A DNA stretch of 64,000 nucleotides from assembly GCA_030549495.1 (NCBI GenBank), contig JAUIRK010000521.1:124001-188000 (forward strand), in the 5' to 3' direction. The translations under genes were made by a program, and so were the position numbers. The DNA is from Nectonema munidae. Lineage: Eukaryota > Nematomorpha > Nectonematoida > Nectonematidae. Each line of letters opens with the position of its first letter. The first letter of the stretch is position 1. Of this stretch, positions 46,750-57,108 are shown piece by piece. The notes beneath the pieces were generated by a model, which was not told where the DNA came from, did not search any database, and was given only the letters and a program-made list of their open reading frames with translations.

Positions 46750-48006
46750 TTAATAAGATTTTCTAGAAAATTTAGCATTTATATCGTCTCTTTGAATACT
46801 CCAACAATAATCAGCCATCATATTTTCATTCCATCGACCTTGATACCTTTCCTCCATGACTTTCAAACTTTGGTGGAAGCGCTCACCGTGCTCGTCACTT
46901 ACAGCTCCAAGATTTTCAGGAAATTTCTCAAGGTGGCTATTAAGAAAATGTAGCTTCACACTCATATTACAGCCAAGATCACGATAGCTTTTTATTAAAG
47001 TTTCAACTAAATTTACATAATTTTCATCTTTTCTATTTCCCAAAAAAACCATCAACAATAGGTACAAATGCCTTCCATGCTTTTTTTCATTCACATTCAT
47101 TGTGTCTATAAACCAATTGCTTTTCAAAAGTTTTCTTATGTGCGTTCCATCAAAAACACCAGCTTTTACTTTTTCATAACTTAAATGGGGTAATGCCTTC
47201 AATATAAATTGAAAGCAACCCTCTTTTTTATCTAAAGCTTTTACAAATTGTTTTATAAGCCCAAGTTTTATATGAAGAGGAGGGAAAATAATTTTCTCTT
47301 TTTTAACAAGCAGTTTATTTATTATATTTTTTTTTCCAATTGTAACCTCTTCTCTTCCAGACCAATGTTTTTGAGTATAATGTTTTTCTTTGGCACGGCT
47401 ATTCCATAACCATAAAAAGCACGGGTACTTTGTATAACCGCTTTGTTGGCCTAATAAAAAATTTACCATTTTGAGGTCTACACATATTGACCATTGTTGT
47501 TCTTCATATTTCAACAGTTCTAAAAAATTTTTAATATTACCATAACTCTCTTCCATACTGGCTGAATAACAAATAGGTATTCCACTGAAAATATTTTTGT
47601 TATGAAGCAATACACATTTTAAACTTTTCCTGGAGCTATCAATAAAAAGTCTCCATTCATTTATGTCATAGCACTCCACACCCATACATTTCAATAAACC
47701 AGAAATATCAGAGCAAAATATGAATTCCTTGTCATTTTTAAAAAAATTGAGTAAGTTTTTTTCTCTATTACGGTAAAATGTTATTTTAACATCTTTTTGT
47801 AAGGCATTTTTCTGTTTTAGACTTGAGGCTAGAACTTCAGAGAGTTCTTTCGAAAGACCTAGATCTCTAATAAGATCATTCAATTCTGATTGATTGAATA
47901 GTTTATTTTGATCGGAAAAATAAACTTGCAATTCTTCATCGTTATCACTTGCACCAGAATCATCAATTTCATTATCAGGGTTGTAAAACTTCCACATATA
48001 TAACAA
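46750..48006 (-). CDS. 418-residue ORF of an expanded animal family, function unknown
   Basis: A long uninterrupted minus-strand frame. Recognisable family phrases: LIRDLGLSKELSEVLASSL, FYRNREKNLLNFF, EWRLFIDSSRKSLKCVLLHN, CVDLKMVNFLLGQQSGYTKY, FPPLHIKLGLIKQFVKALD, FPENLGAVSDEHGERFHQ, EERYQGRWNENMMADYCW. I recall many near-identical, mostly unnamed copies in arthropods, cnidarians and molluscs, which points to a repeated or transposon-borne gene. The Asp/His/Glu pattern could suit a nuclease fold, but that is speculation. The first residues of this frame (MLYMWKFYN) are not family-like: the true N-terminal Cys-rich start (RRKCLNSPDSFCYICG) is in another frame at about 48047-47990, and the segment of roughly 100 residues that normally follows is absent. 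So the copy is probably a defective one. Confidence 0.6.
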   Translation of the reverse strand: MLYMWKFYNPDNEIDDSGASDNDEELQVYFSDQNKLFNQSELNDLIRDLGLSKELSEVLASSLKQKNALQKDVKITFYRNREKNLLNFFKNDKEFIFCSDISGLLKCMGVECYDINEWRLFIDSSRKSLKCVLLHNKNIFSGIPICYSASMEESYGNIKNFLELLKYEEQQWSICVDLKMVNFLLGQQSGYTKYPCFLWLWNSRAKEKHYTQKHWSGREEVTIGKKNIINKLLVKKEKIIFPPLHIKLGLIKQFVKALDKKEGCFQFILKALPHLSYEKVKAGVFDGTHIRKLLKSNWFIDTMNVNEKKHGRHLYLLLMVFLGNRKDENYVNLVETLIKSYRDLGCNMSVKLHFLNSHLEKFPENLGAVSDEHGERFHQSLKVMEERYQGRWNENMMADYCWSIQRDDINAKFSRKSY

Positions 48007-48469
48007 AATGAGTCAGGGGAATTCAAACACTTTCTTCTCAAGGCCATATTATAATAAAACACTAAAAATTAATCTTAAAAAATAGGTAAAAAATGTATAT
48101 ATTTATAATTATTTTTATTTTAGTTGAAAAAATATACCAAACTAAATTTGGCTTTTATAGAAAAACTTGACGTGGTATGAAAAAATGAATTTAATTTTTA
48201 TATTCAGCATGTAAAAATTGTATAAAATCAAGTCTCAAAACAAAATCAGCAAAAAAAAATTTCAAAATGTTGTCCTGTGTTATAGATGGAAAATATGCAA
48301 GAAGGTCTTTTATTTCAAATTTTTCATAGCAATATTTCAGACTAATAAAAAAGGATTTTTTAAATATAAAGAATGCTAAGTATTTAACATATTTAAGCAA
48401 AAAGAGGTCAATGCCTGTAAAATTTGCCTCAGGATACTATTAAATAATAAAATATTATATTCTAAACTG
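48007..48469. other. Upstream of the 418-residue ORF
   Basis: Contains the shifted Cys-rich start of that family (48047-47990). Minus frame 48191-48400 is unrecognised. No terminal repeats that could bound a mobile element were found. Confidence 0.35.
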
Positions 48470-48640
48470 AAAAAATGAATCAAGTTTGTTTTTAAAATCG
48501 TTGACTGTAAGAAAATTATCAACCACACCCTGCTAGGAATTCCAATCATCAAAGGCTCTTTGTGTTAAATAAGTTTGATGATAGATGTTTTGAAAACCTT
48601 CAGATTTACACATGCAATCAAGCCCTAAGCATTCCTTCGA
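48470..48640 (-). mobile_element. LINE ORF2 C-terminal fragment
   Basis: The minus strand encodes YLTQRAFDDWNS, then GVVDNFLTVNDFKNKLDSFF, the usual end of CR1/Jockey/RTE ORF2 proteins (RxxxxWNxLPxxVVxxxSxxxFKxxLD). One stop lies inside. Nothing further upstream is readable with confidence. Confidence 0.65.
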
Positions 48641-49489
48641 ACAGGGTTACATGCTCGATTATGGCATTTAATCCTCAAAAACAGCGGCCATGAGATTTTT
48701 CGGATTAGAGTCTTCTTTTCTTCATAGAGACTGCTTAGTGCTGTTTCTTTCCTCACATCCTGCACTAATTTTTGACAATTTTTGCTCCCAAAGATTTATG
48801 AATTTTAAATTGAATTGTTTAAAAAGTAATTTGAATAGATACACATATTTCTTATTTTATCGATAAAGGTGCACTAATCTAAGAATGGTTAGGGCATTTT
48901 TTAGAACTTTCTTTCTATATACTTACATGATCTATAAGAAATCAGTATCATTAAAGAAACGTTCAGAGTATTTACCTTATTTAATATTCCTTCGATCAAA
49001 AAATATATATTTCTAAAAATTATCTTTAATCCAAATTAATCTCTTGCCATAATCACAAATGCTTATTTCCTCGTATAAGCTATTAGAATTTCTTTGATAG
49101 CTTCTACCTTAACTTTTGGTCGTATAAAGAATAAAGATCAATTGTAAGAACTTTCAGATTGATATCCTATTATTTAGATACTTTGTATTCGTAATTAACA
49201 TTTTATTCAAAATTACTTTTTTATTCAAATTTCTTTTTGCTCAAATTTTTGATGAAAGATTTAAAAATAGTTGCTTCCAAGGGAAACCGGGAACTAATGT
49301 TTTTTTCTCGGAAATTCCAAGGAAATCCCAGGAAGATAAAAAAGACAAAAAGTCAGGAACACTAGTGCTGAGCCCAAAAATCTTAGCGTGATATTAACTC
49401 ATGACATGGAGAAAAACATCAAACCATGAAAATTTGTGGCCAAGTCAACAATTTTTCTATAAAATCAAAAGCTGTAATCGATACATACT
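48641..49489. other. No gene recognised
   Basis: AT-rich spacer between the LINE fragment and the SINE. A short segment near 49310 (ggaaattccaaggaaatccc) looks like repetitive sequence but could not be assigned. Confidence 0.35.
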
Positions 49490-49588
49490 AGGCAGATGGC
49501 CTAGTTGTAGGAGAGTAGGATCTTAATCCAGATGGGATCGGTTCGATTTCGGATCGTGACTATCCTTACCATCTGTCCAGCAATGGAA
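49490..49588 (+). repeat. tRNA-derived SINE family B, copy 2
   Basis: ggcagatggcctagttgtag (A-box region), a seven-base anticodon-like loop cttaatc between aggat and ccag, ggttcgatttc (B box), then gtgactatccttaccatctg as in the copy at 10872-10970. The stems are imperfect and the body continues past the tRNA part, so it is a SINE and not a working tRNA gene. Confidence 0.7.
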
Positions 49589-49619
49589 TACAGTCAAACT
49601 TATTAAACGACCTTTCAAG

Positions 49620-49770
49620 GGGAGCCTTTTTTTTTGGTTTTTTAGGGGGGGGTTTTTAAAAAGAAAAATTTTTTTAAATTTTTTTTTTTTAATTTTTAAA
49701 CAAATTTTTTAGTTTATTTATTATTATTAAATAAATTTTTTTTTTTTTTATTTTAAATATTAATTTGTTC
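49620..49770. repeat. Low-complexity T-rich tract
   Basis: Long T runs with a ggggggg run and AAT repeats. It may be an expanded SINE tail or a region of poor assembly. Confidence 0.4.
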
Positions 49771-49949
49771 TGTTTTGTGATTTTGTCCTAGAACTGTTTC
49801 TTTATTCAGGTTTCTAATGATGAAGAGAAACTTTTTAGTTTATCGGAATTCTATTGTTCTTTTAAAGAGTATGGCACTTTTTCTGTTCTTCATCACTTTC
49901 AAAGAACTCTCTTTTTCTCTTCGATCTCTTTCAATGTTCTTTTCCGGGT

Positions 49950-50690
49950 AAGTCAAAGACTTCTTAACATCGATGTGTACAAGTCTTTATCAATATTTGA
50001 ACACTTCATACTCAGCCCCGAAAACATCTCTATTAAATTTTTAACTGAGTAGGTATTCTCTTCAATCTCAGGTTTACACAGAAATGTTCTTTGAAATCCG
50101 TTTATGAAGCATTTCTTGATTGTGTTCTCACTTCTTCCCATGTGACAATAAAAATAATCAATATTTGTGTGATTTTAAGGACTATTGATTAATAATCTTG
50201 ATTCATCTCTGTCCATTTGTCTGACTATATGGAAAAGTATAGAAAAATTAGGAATTAAAAACATTTACTTGTCGTTTTCTAAACTTCAACTTCATTTTAA
50301 TTTCCTTGAATTTTAATTTACTGAGTAAGATTGGGATGACAAGGGGATTATCAATGAATAGAAGGATTTTCCAACTTTCATTTTCTATAAATATTTTGTA
50401 GCGAGCTTCAAAAATCTCATCAGTCATCCAAGTTTCTATTAACATTTAAGACCAAGAAAGAGACGATATCTAAAAAAGAGAGATTTATATTCAAAGTCAT
50501 TGAAAAAGAGACGAAGATGAAATTATTATGTTACAAAATAGGAACATTGGGGAAATGGGTAAATAGTATCATGTAAAGATAATTATTTGAAAACATCAAG
50601 GAAATTTGATTTTGCAATCACTAAAGGTTTATTTTTCTCATATACTGGACAACTGTATTTTATTCTTCCCTTTAATCGTTTTACATGGAT
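49950..50690 (-). pseudogene. Tigger/pogo-type transposase remnant (DDE half)
   Basis: Minus strand, from right to left: EKNKPLVIAKSNFLDVFK at about 50650-50590, then after an inserted MITE ETWMTDEIFEARYKIF and KILLFIDN (50445-50330), and GRSENTIKKCFINGF at about 50140. This follows the Tigger order LLVIGKSxxPRCFK, KAWMTxxIFxxW, KILLxVDN with the second catalytic Asp, and the C-terminal TIxNCFxKAGF. Together the three Tigger remnants in this window cover different parts of the protein, so none is intact. Confidence 0.7.
50439..50563. mobile_element. TTAA-ended MITE, copy 4, inside the Tigger remnant
   Basis: Begins TTAACATTTAAGACCAA and ends ggaaatgggtaaa, the terminal pattern of copy 1 in reverse, and matches its interior (gacgaagatgaaatta, acaaaataggaacattgg). 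Because it interrupts Tigger coding sequence it arrived later than that element. The right TTAA has changed by one base. Confidence 0.8.
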
Positions 50691-51235
50691 CTTAATAAAA
50701 ATATAAAATTTTAAAATCAACAATTCGAAATTTACCTTTCAAATAAAAGTTTTTTTTGTTGTGTCTTGAAAAAAGCATTTTTCTAAATTAAAAATGTATT
50801 TCTACTATAGCATTCACAAATTTTCTCAAGTTTCAATTTCATTCTTCAACGGTTGATTGGAAATATATGTTTTTGTGTCATGTTACAAAAACAATCTTGT
50901 TTTACAATAAACTCCCCAAACCATTTGAAGTTTAAAATTCGATTTTCCAAGTTCTTCAGAAAGTTAGTTTGAGAATTGGTCCATGACTGGAAGGCTCTAG
51001 CAAAGTAATAAACCCTGTATGTTAGAGTGTTTATCTCTCATTACCTGTGAGATAGTTTTTTCTTTTGAATTTGGATTTGAGTTTTACTACACCATCTAGT
51101 ATATTTTATATATTTGACTAATAAAATAAAATTTAATTAATGTATTTGTTGAAGAGCAAGTGATGTTTTTTCGACATATTACCTACTATTAAACATATCT
51201 AACAATTATATTGAAATTGTAAATAAATACTAAAA
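50691..51235. other. No gene recognised
   Basis: AT-rich. Part may be the eroded front of the Tigger remnant, but no motif could be read. Confidence 0.35.
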
Positions 51236-51730
51236 AAACAAGAAAAAGATATGAAAAATGGTGATGAAGTTGTGTCGTAAATACAGGGTGAAAACATAAT
51301 TATCGGGAGGAAAAACTATGGAACAATGGTTATAAGGGGTGAAGTTAGAATTTATTTCACTCTTGTAATGAGATGACACTAACATCATTGGAATGATTAT
51401 TACAATGTTATCAATATCATGTGTATAGAACAATTATATAGCATGTGTGAGAGTTAATTTTATTTTTGAGGATTATTAGTGTATTAAGAGTGGTGTTGGT
51501 GGTATGAAAATATAATGAGAGAAATTATAAACAATGTATTAAAAAAACAAATAAAAACATTTGGAAAAATAAGTTATAATATTCAACAAAAAATATGTAA
51601 ATCAATAGAGATAAATTATCAAAAAATTGAGGGTAGAAGTGTGTGTAAATAAGGATGAAAAATAATTTATTGGGAGGAAAAAAGGGTATGGGAGGGAGTG
51701 TTAATAAGGGGGTGAAGGAGGGATGTATTA
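51236..51730 (+). repeat. Two related copies of a G-rich segment, about 366 bases apart
   Basis: The stretch near 51275-51345 (cgggaggaaaaactatgg, ataaggggtgaag) recurs, more G-rich, near 51645-51720 (tgggaggaaaaaagggtatg, ataagggggtgaag). The spacing and shared order suggest an old duplication. Confidence 0.5.
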
Positions 51731-51774
51731 TTCTTCTCTATGGATGCGTTACGATAACTAAAAAAGTAGGACAA

Positions 51775-51915
51775 GAATTTTATCTGCTGCTTCTCCTAAA
51801 ATCGAATCTTCCACAAAACTCTGATCACCTTTTGCTGAAATTATATAAAGCTTACTTTCGTTGGCATTTGGAATATGCATCTTTTCTACTGCATGGTGCA
51901 GAAAAACAGATTTAA
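51775..51915 (+). mobile_element. LINE ORF2 fragment (thumb region)
   Basis: Encodes LLLKLYKAYFRWHLEYASFL, close to the LxLYKxxVRPxLEYAS motif that follows the RT palm in CR1/Jockey-like ORF2 proteins. Only this short piece is clear; more LINE sequence may extend to about 52200. Confidence 0.6.
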
Positions 51916-52199
51916 GTTCTAGAAGGTCTTAATTGTTGGTGTTCGCTTTCGTGTTCCATTCACCGAAGAACATTCCAGTTTTCAGGTGCTTGATATGCTT
52001 CAGTTTAGGCGTAACTTTTGCTTGTCTGCGTTAAAAATATTATCATAGTGACTGCACTGTGATCGTTCATTAACGCCATTCATCGTCTAACCGAGAGTTT
52101 TGCGTTATCAAATAGGTCGTGGCATAAATGTCAACTGCAAATCCTTGTCCTTCTACCGCAGATGCTCAATACACTAAAATTTGACTGTCCAAACAGGGT

Positions 52200-53100
52200 T
52201 CGACAAAGTTGTCGATAACAGATCTTTTGGGGTCGATAAGATAGACAAACTTACCAAATTGTGCTATGCTTTTTTACTTTATATAGTAGTAATAAATCTC
52301 CTTTTTTTTCTAAACATAGCTTAGGACATTGTATAGTGTAGGATATATGAAACATTTTTGGTTTGTATTCTTTCTCTTAATTTTTGGGCATTGATAAATG
52401 TTTTTATGAAACATTTCTAAGTGAGGTGGGGGTTGATGTGAAGAAAAATGTTCTATAAAAGGGTCGAAGGGTAAAAAAGTTTGCCGATCCCTGGATTCTA
52501 AACCGAGATTTAAGTCTTGCAAGTTTCAAAACATACCTTGCCAGTCAACGAAATAATATTTTGTTCCAATATTTTCCGCTTTTAATATGTTTATATACCT
52601 TCCATTTTTAACTGTCATATGATCATGTAATAATAAATGTATATATATTTGGAAAGAAAATCTTCTAGATCAAACTAGAAATAGGATGGGGTCAAAATGA
52701 CCAATTTTTTAGATATAAAAATAAAAATATTTTTAACCATAAAATAAAATCTCATATAACCTTTGTTACTTGTAATATATTATCTTGACTAGTAAATATC
52801 TCACATTGTTTAGATACAGTTGTATTTTTTCATCGTTGCAACATGTTATATATAGAAAGAAAAAGAGGTCATTTTGACTACCTGTTTTTATTTTGATTGA
52901 TACCATATTGATTTTTCTAGTTTAACCATTTTTTCGTCCCAAATATAACAAGACTTATATCTCAAATGTATAAATAAACGCATAGCCGTTTCAAATGCCT
53001 TGCTCTTTATAAAAAAAATATTAATGAAGAAAGTTCTAGATCAGATTTTTCTTCGACGCAAGTTGAAAATGAAGTAAACAAAAATTTAGATGGACAAATT
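52200..53100. other. No gene; possible end of a hAT MITE
   Basis: At about 52474-52492 the phrase aaagtttgccgatccctg looks like the right end of a hAT MITE (CAGGGATCGGCAAAC inverted), but no matching left end or target duplication was found. The rest is AT-rich. Confidence 0.35.
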
Positions 53101-53102
53101 CA

Positions 53103-54475
53103 ATGAAGCATCTCAGAATTTTTCAAAAGATGAGGATGAAGTTAATAATGATAATCGATTTATTGGCAAGGATGGAAGAATTTGGTCCTAGTTCTCAACT
53201 TTGGACATCCAAAGGCGTAATCAATAACAAAATGTGTTCAAAGTTAAAAAAGCTCGTACAACAGTTTCTCATCCTAAGATGGACGCTACTTGTATTTATA
53301 CTTTTCGTTGCAATATTTAAGAAAAAAAATTTGTCAATGATCTTTGACACTGAAGAAGTTAAGAACAGGTGGGCAGAATATTTTGAAGAACTTTTAAATT
53401 TGGGAAATAAAAAGGAAGAATTGGAAGAATCTTTGAAGGTTGAAGGACCAGAAAAGATAATAGATGAAGATGAAGTATTGCAGCAAATCGGGAAGATGAA
53501 GAATTATAAAGCAAATGGACTTAGTGAGATTAGCTTTGATATGATTAAAGCAGGAGGATATGAAATGATAACATGAATGGTAAACCTACTAAAAAGAATT
53601 TGGATTGAAGATTAATACCTGAAGACCGGAGGAAAAGCGTAATAGAACCCATCTGAAAAAAAGATGTTGTTTTAGAATGTGGTAGCTATCGTGGTGTGAA
53701 GTTAATGGAACACGGACTGAAAATACTAGAAAGAATTTTGGACAAGTGAAGTTGTTCAGTGATACAGATAAACCCAAAAGAGTTTTATGATTTATACCTG
53801 GAAAGAGTGCAATAGACGCGATTTTTATCACAAGACAACTAATAAAAAGAAAATTGAAGGAAATGCATCAGTTTTTTGGAAACCCAAATTATGGATAATA
53901 GGACCTGTGGAAGGGACGCCCAAGCAAGGGTCAATGCCAGGTGGTTAAAATGGAAAGAGGTTAACCCGATCATCAGTGATAAAAGAATGCCAATGAAACT
54001 CAAAGAGAAGATTTACACCACAATTGTTCCACCGGTCTTGACATATGGTTGTGAATGCTGGAGCTTGAAGATTAAAGAAAATTAATGGCGACTGAAATGA
54101 AAATGCTAATAGAAGAATGATGGGAGTAACTCTAAAAGACAAAAAAAGAAATGAGGAAATTCGAAGAAAGACGGGATTTGAGATAAGTGTGCTGGCTGTA
54201 GCAGAACGTTGTAAACTGCGGTGGTACGGGCATATTTTAAGGAAGAAGCAAGACGATGCCGTGCGCCAAGCTATGGAAAAGAAAGTGAGTGGAAAAAGAA
54301 GCAGAGGGAGACAACGAAAAGATGGAGAGATGGGCTGAAGGAGCGACTACAGGAGCTTGGACTCAGAGAAGACACCGCAATGGACAGAGAGAAGTGGGGA
54401 CAGCGGATCTCAGCCACCGACCCCCAACTTGGCGTTATTGTAGGCAAAGAAGAAGAAGAAATAAAAAGTCAACGA
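53103..54475 (+). mobile_element. RTE-clade LINE, internally deleted
   Basis: Pieces in order on the plus strand: RWAEYFEELLN with EVLQQIGKMKNYKANGLSEIS (53300-53550), then in other frames SYRGVKLMEHGLKILERIL and FIPGKSAIDAIFITRQLIK (53680-53850), then PMKLKEKIYTTIVPPVLTYG with C-W (53985-54060) and the C-terminal block LRWYGHILRKKQDDAVRQA, GRQRK, W-x-Q-R-I. These are RTE/BovB-type ORF2 blocks. The catalytic FxDxxxAFD to ADD portion of the RT is missing between about 53860 and 53880, with several stops elsewhere. A GAA-rich 3' end follows (about 54445-54470). Confidence 0.8.
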
Positions 54476-54554
54476 GAAGAAGGATTACAAAATGATAAAT
54501 TTGTCTAAAGTTTGGAACATGTTTATTGACAATTAAAAAATAAGCTATAATCCT

Positions 54555-55440
54555 GATTGTAATCTAACTGACGGGCAGCTGTTTCTTACAAAAGCTAGAT
54601 GCCATTTTACCCAATATTTACCATGCAAACGAAACAAGTTTGGGATTACATTTTCGTTGATTGTGGATGTAAATTCATAGTATATGTGCGGAAGTTTCCT
54701 TATTTAGGAAAGATGATACAAATAATTTACAGCTGGGTTATTATGTTGTTGATAAACGTTTAGAACAAATTGAACTTTATAATAAGGGTTATAATATAAC
54801 AAATCTCTGCCATAATTTTTTTACTTACAAAGCTTTGTGTGAAAATTTATTAAAAAAAAGAACCAGCTTAGTAGAAACGATCAAGCTGAATAGAAAAGGA
54901 ATTTCGCCAAATGTAAAAAAAATACAAAAAAGTCTTTGACTGCATAAAAGGGAAGGAAAAAGATCAAGTGCTTCCCATACTAAGTCACTTGCATACAAAA
55001 GCAGTAAAAGAGATGCTAAAAAAGGCCGAGGCAGTTTTATTCTATAACGAAACAAAGTTTGGAATAGATATTTTCTATCAGATGACTAAATTGTACACCA
55101 GAAAAGCAGGACTTTTTTTCGATTTGGCTGTCATTAATTTTTGGATCTTATAATGAGAAATTAACGACTGGCTTATATCACGTATAAATTTTAGCTTGAA
55201 GCTTGTAAAAGAGCTTGCTGATGACACTTATAAGAATATTGAAGTTAACTCTAATGAAGAAGCATTTGCTTTTCAAATTCGATATTGCTTCAAAAGAAAA
55301 CTCTGTTAAATAAAATTTTGCAAAAACAAAACAAGTGAAATTTGCATAAAATGTAAAAGGTTTGCTTGTGGAAAATGCATTACAAAAAATATGTTGTTTA
55401 TAAAAAATGTCAATAAATATTTGTGCGTACACGTCAAACT
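54555..55440 (+). pseudogene. piggyBac transposase remnant
   Basis: Plus strand, shifting frames: LFLTKARCHFTQYLPCKRNK and GITFSLIVDV (first catalytic block, family form FRGRCxFRQYLPxKPxKYGIK), YYVVDKRLEQIELYNKGYN, NFFTYKALCENLLKKRTSL, NRKGISPNVKK, then at 54968-55153 EAVLFYNETKFGIDIFYQM (GVDxFDQM motif) and a Cys-rich end near 55315-55385 (FCKN, CIKCKRFACGKC). The order covers most of the DDE domain and the C-terminal zinc-binding domain. Several shifts and stops are present. It starts directly after the RTE element. Confidence 0.85.
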
Positions 55441-55449
55441 CTTTCATAC

Positions 55450-56886
55450 TTTTGATATTTTTTTATAATAAAGTTTGAATTAAAATGTTTTAGGTTAAAA
55501 TTTTAATATTTTAAAAAGTTAGTCTTTTAAGTTATAATTTTTTATTTGTCCTTCTAGTGTTAATATTCAATATTCGTTACAGCTCTAAGGGAATTAAGTC
55601 TTTGCAGGAAATAAAAAAATTTTTATTTTTTATATCTCTCAATTTTTTTCAATTCAGCTGTATACCATTTGTTTTCATTTTTTTATTTATTGTGTTAACA
55701 AGAGTAGACTAAAGTCAATCAATTTTTCGATAGAAGTTTGCCGACGAGAGTAAAAAGAATCAAGCATACTTGTAATTAATTAAACTTTTTAACACTATTT
55801 TCTATCACAAGGTTTTTAACGTGATTTTAGCTAAATTTAGGGTTTAGAATCTAACTATAGCTTTGGTTTTTGCCTACATAATGTCTTGGGCTATACCATA
55901 ATCCGCTTTTACAAGAAGCCCATCTTTACTAGTACAAAGTTTCAAAATTTATAGAATATATAAAAATGAGTTTGAGAGTAAAAAACAAGTTTCATTAAGT
56001 GCATGAAATGAAATTCAAGTTATATAAACTTTTCTTTTTGACTTATCTCTTATGTAGAGCATTTGGAATATCTATCATCAAACTACAACAATAGTCCGCT
56101 ATAATATTTGAATCCGATGGGCGTTGGTAACATTTTTTCATTACTCTCGTGTCTGGCTGGATGAAAATTGTAAAGACAAACTCGTGTCTTCTGTAAGCAA
56201 GCATTCTGGCTTCCTAAGGATTAGGTATCGAATTTCAGCAAATTAATCTCTTGGATTTTAAGGATTAAGTAGTGTTTAAAATCCAATACTTGCTGCCATC
56301 TTTCAAATGATGTTGCATCTGTGCATGTACTAAGAGCAAACTGCAACAGAACAAAACAAACACAAAGCACACACATCACAAGTATCAAGAGTACATATTG
56401 TTGGAAATAATTTTCCTCTCGTATTATGATCAATGAATGATAGAATAATGATTCTATCCCTCTCATAAGAATCATCTTGTTCTCCCTCCTCGATAATAAT
56501 GATTATCACCACCATCAGTATCACCAAAAGAAGAAGAAGAATAATCAATAATTTAATTTGTCATTCTATTACTATTTACTGTTTGTGAGATTAAGCTAAA
56601 AGTTTTTTGCCTCTTTCTATCTTCATCCAGCTGATATATATCTATGTATGCATCTATTCCAAAACACACAAAAAATTAAGAAAAAGTAGCACTTCTTTAC
56701 ATCACATGGATACAACCAACGCAAAGGAAGAAATAATAATAATTAAAGTTGGTAACGAGGTTGGTAGTGGTCAATACGCAATTATGTTCATATTAAAAAG
56801 ATATCGCATATACGTCATATGACTCGTGTTGTCCACGCGTACATCCGCCTTCTTCTGTTTAGTACTGCAGTAGATGTTGACGAAGG
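55450..56886. other. Upstream region of the nicotinic receptor gene
   Basis: No coding sequence recognised. The region just before 56887 would contain the 5' leader and perhaps upstream noncoding exons. It has GAA/GAT-rich runs around 56495-56545, but no promoter element I can call. Confidence 0.35.
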
Positions 56887-57108
56887 ATGAGGACGATGAT
56901 GATGCAAATAAAGTTGTGGCGTGTGATTTGGATGCCTTGTGTCGTCGTCTACTTCACATTTCTTCCTTTGGTTCAAGGAAACCCTGACGCAAAGAGGCTC
57001 TACAAGGACTTGCTTCAAAATTACAATCGACTCTTGAGACCTGTGGGAAATAACACCCAAAAAGTGACAGTTCGTTTGGGATTACAACTCAATCAAATCC
57101 TGGACGTG
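56887..57108 (+). CDS. nAChR exon 1 (signal peptide and first helix)
   Basis: Residues 1-74. The start is the first ATG before a hydrophobic signal ([17 protein letters not shown]); the mature chain then opens with [20 protein letters not shown], the conserved N-terminal helix. Donor GTG|gtattg, phase 0. A later Met (codons 4-6 or 16) could also serve as the start. Confidence 0.88.

Noticed and set aside
49490-49560. Possible tRNA gene with an anticodon-like loop
   Set aside because: The stems do not pair well and a homologous copy with the same non-tRNA body exists at 10872-10970, so it is a SINE.
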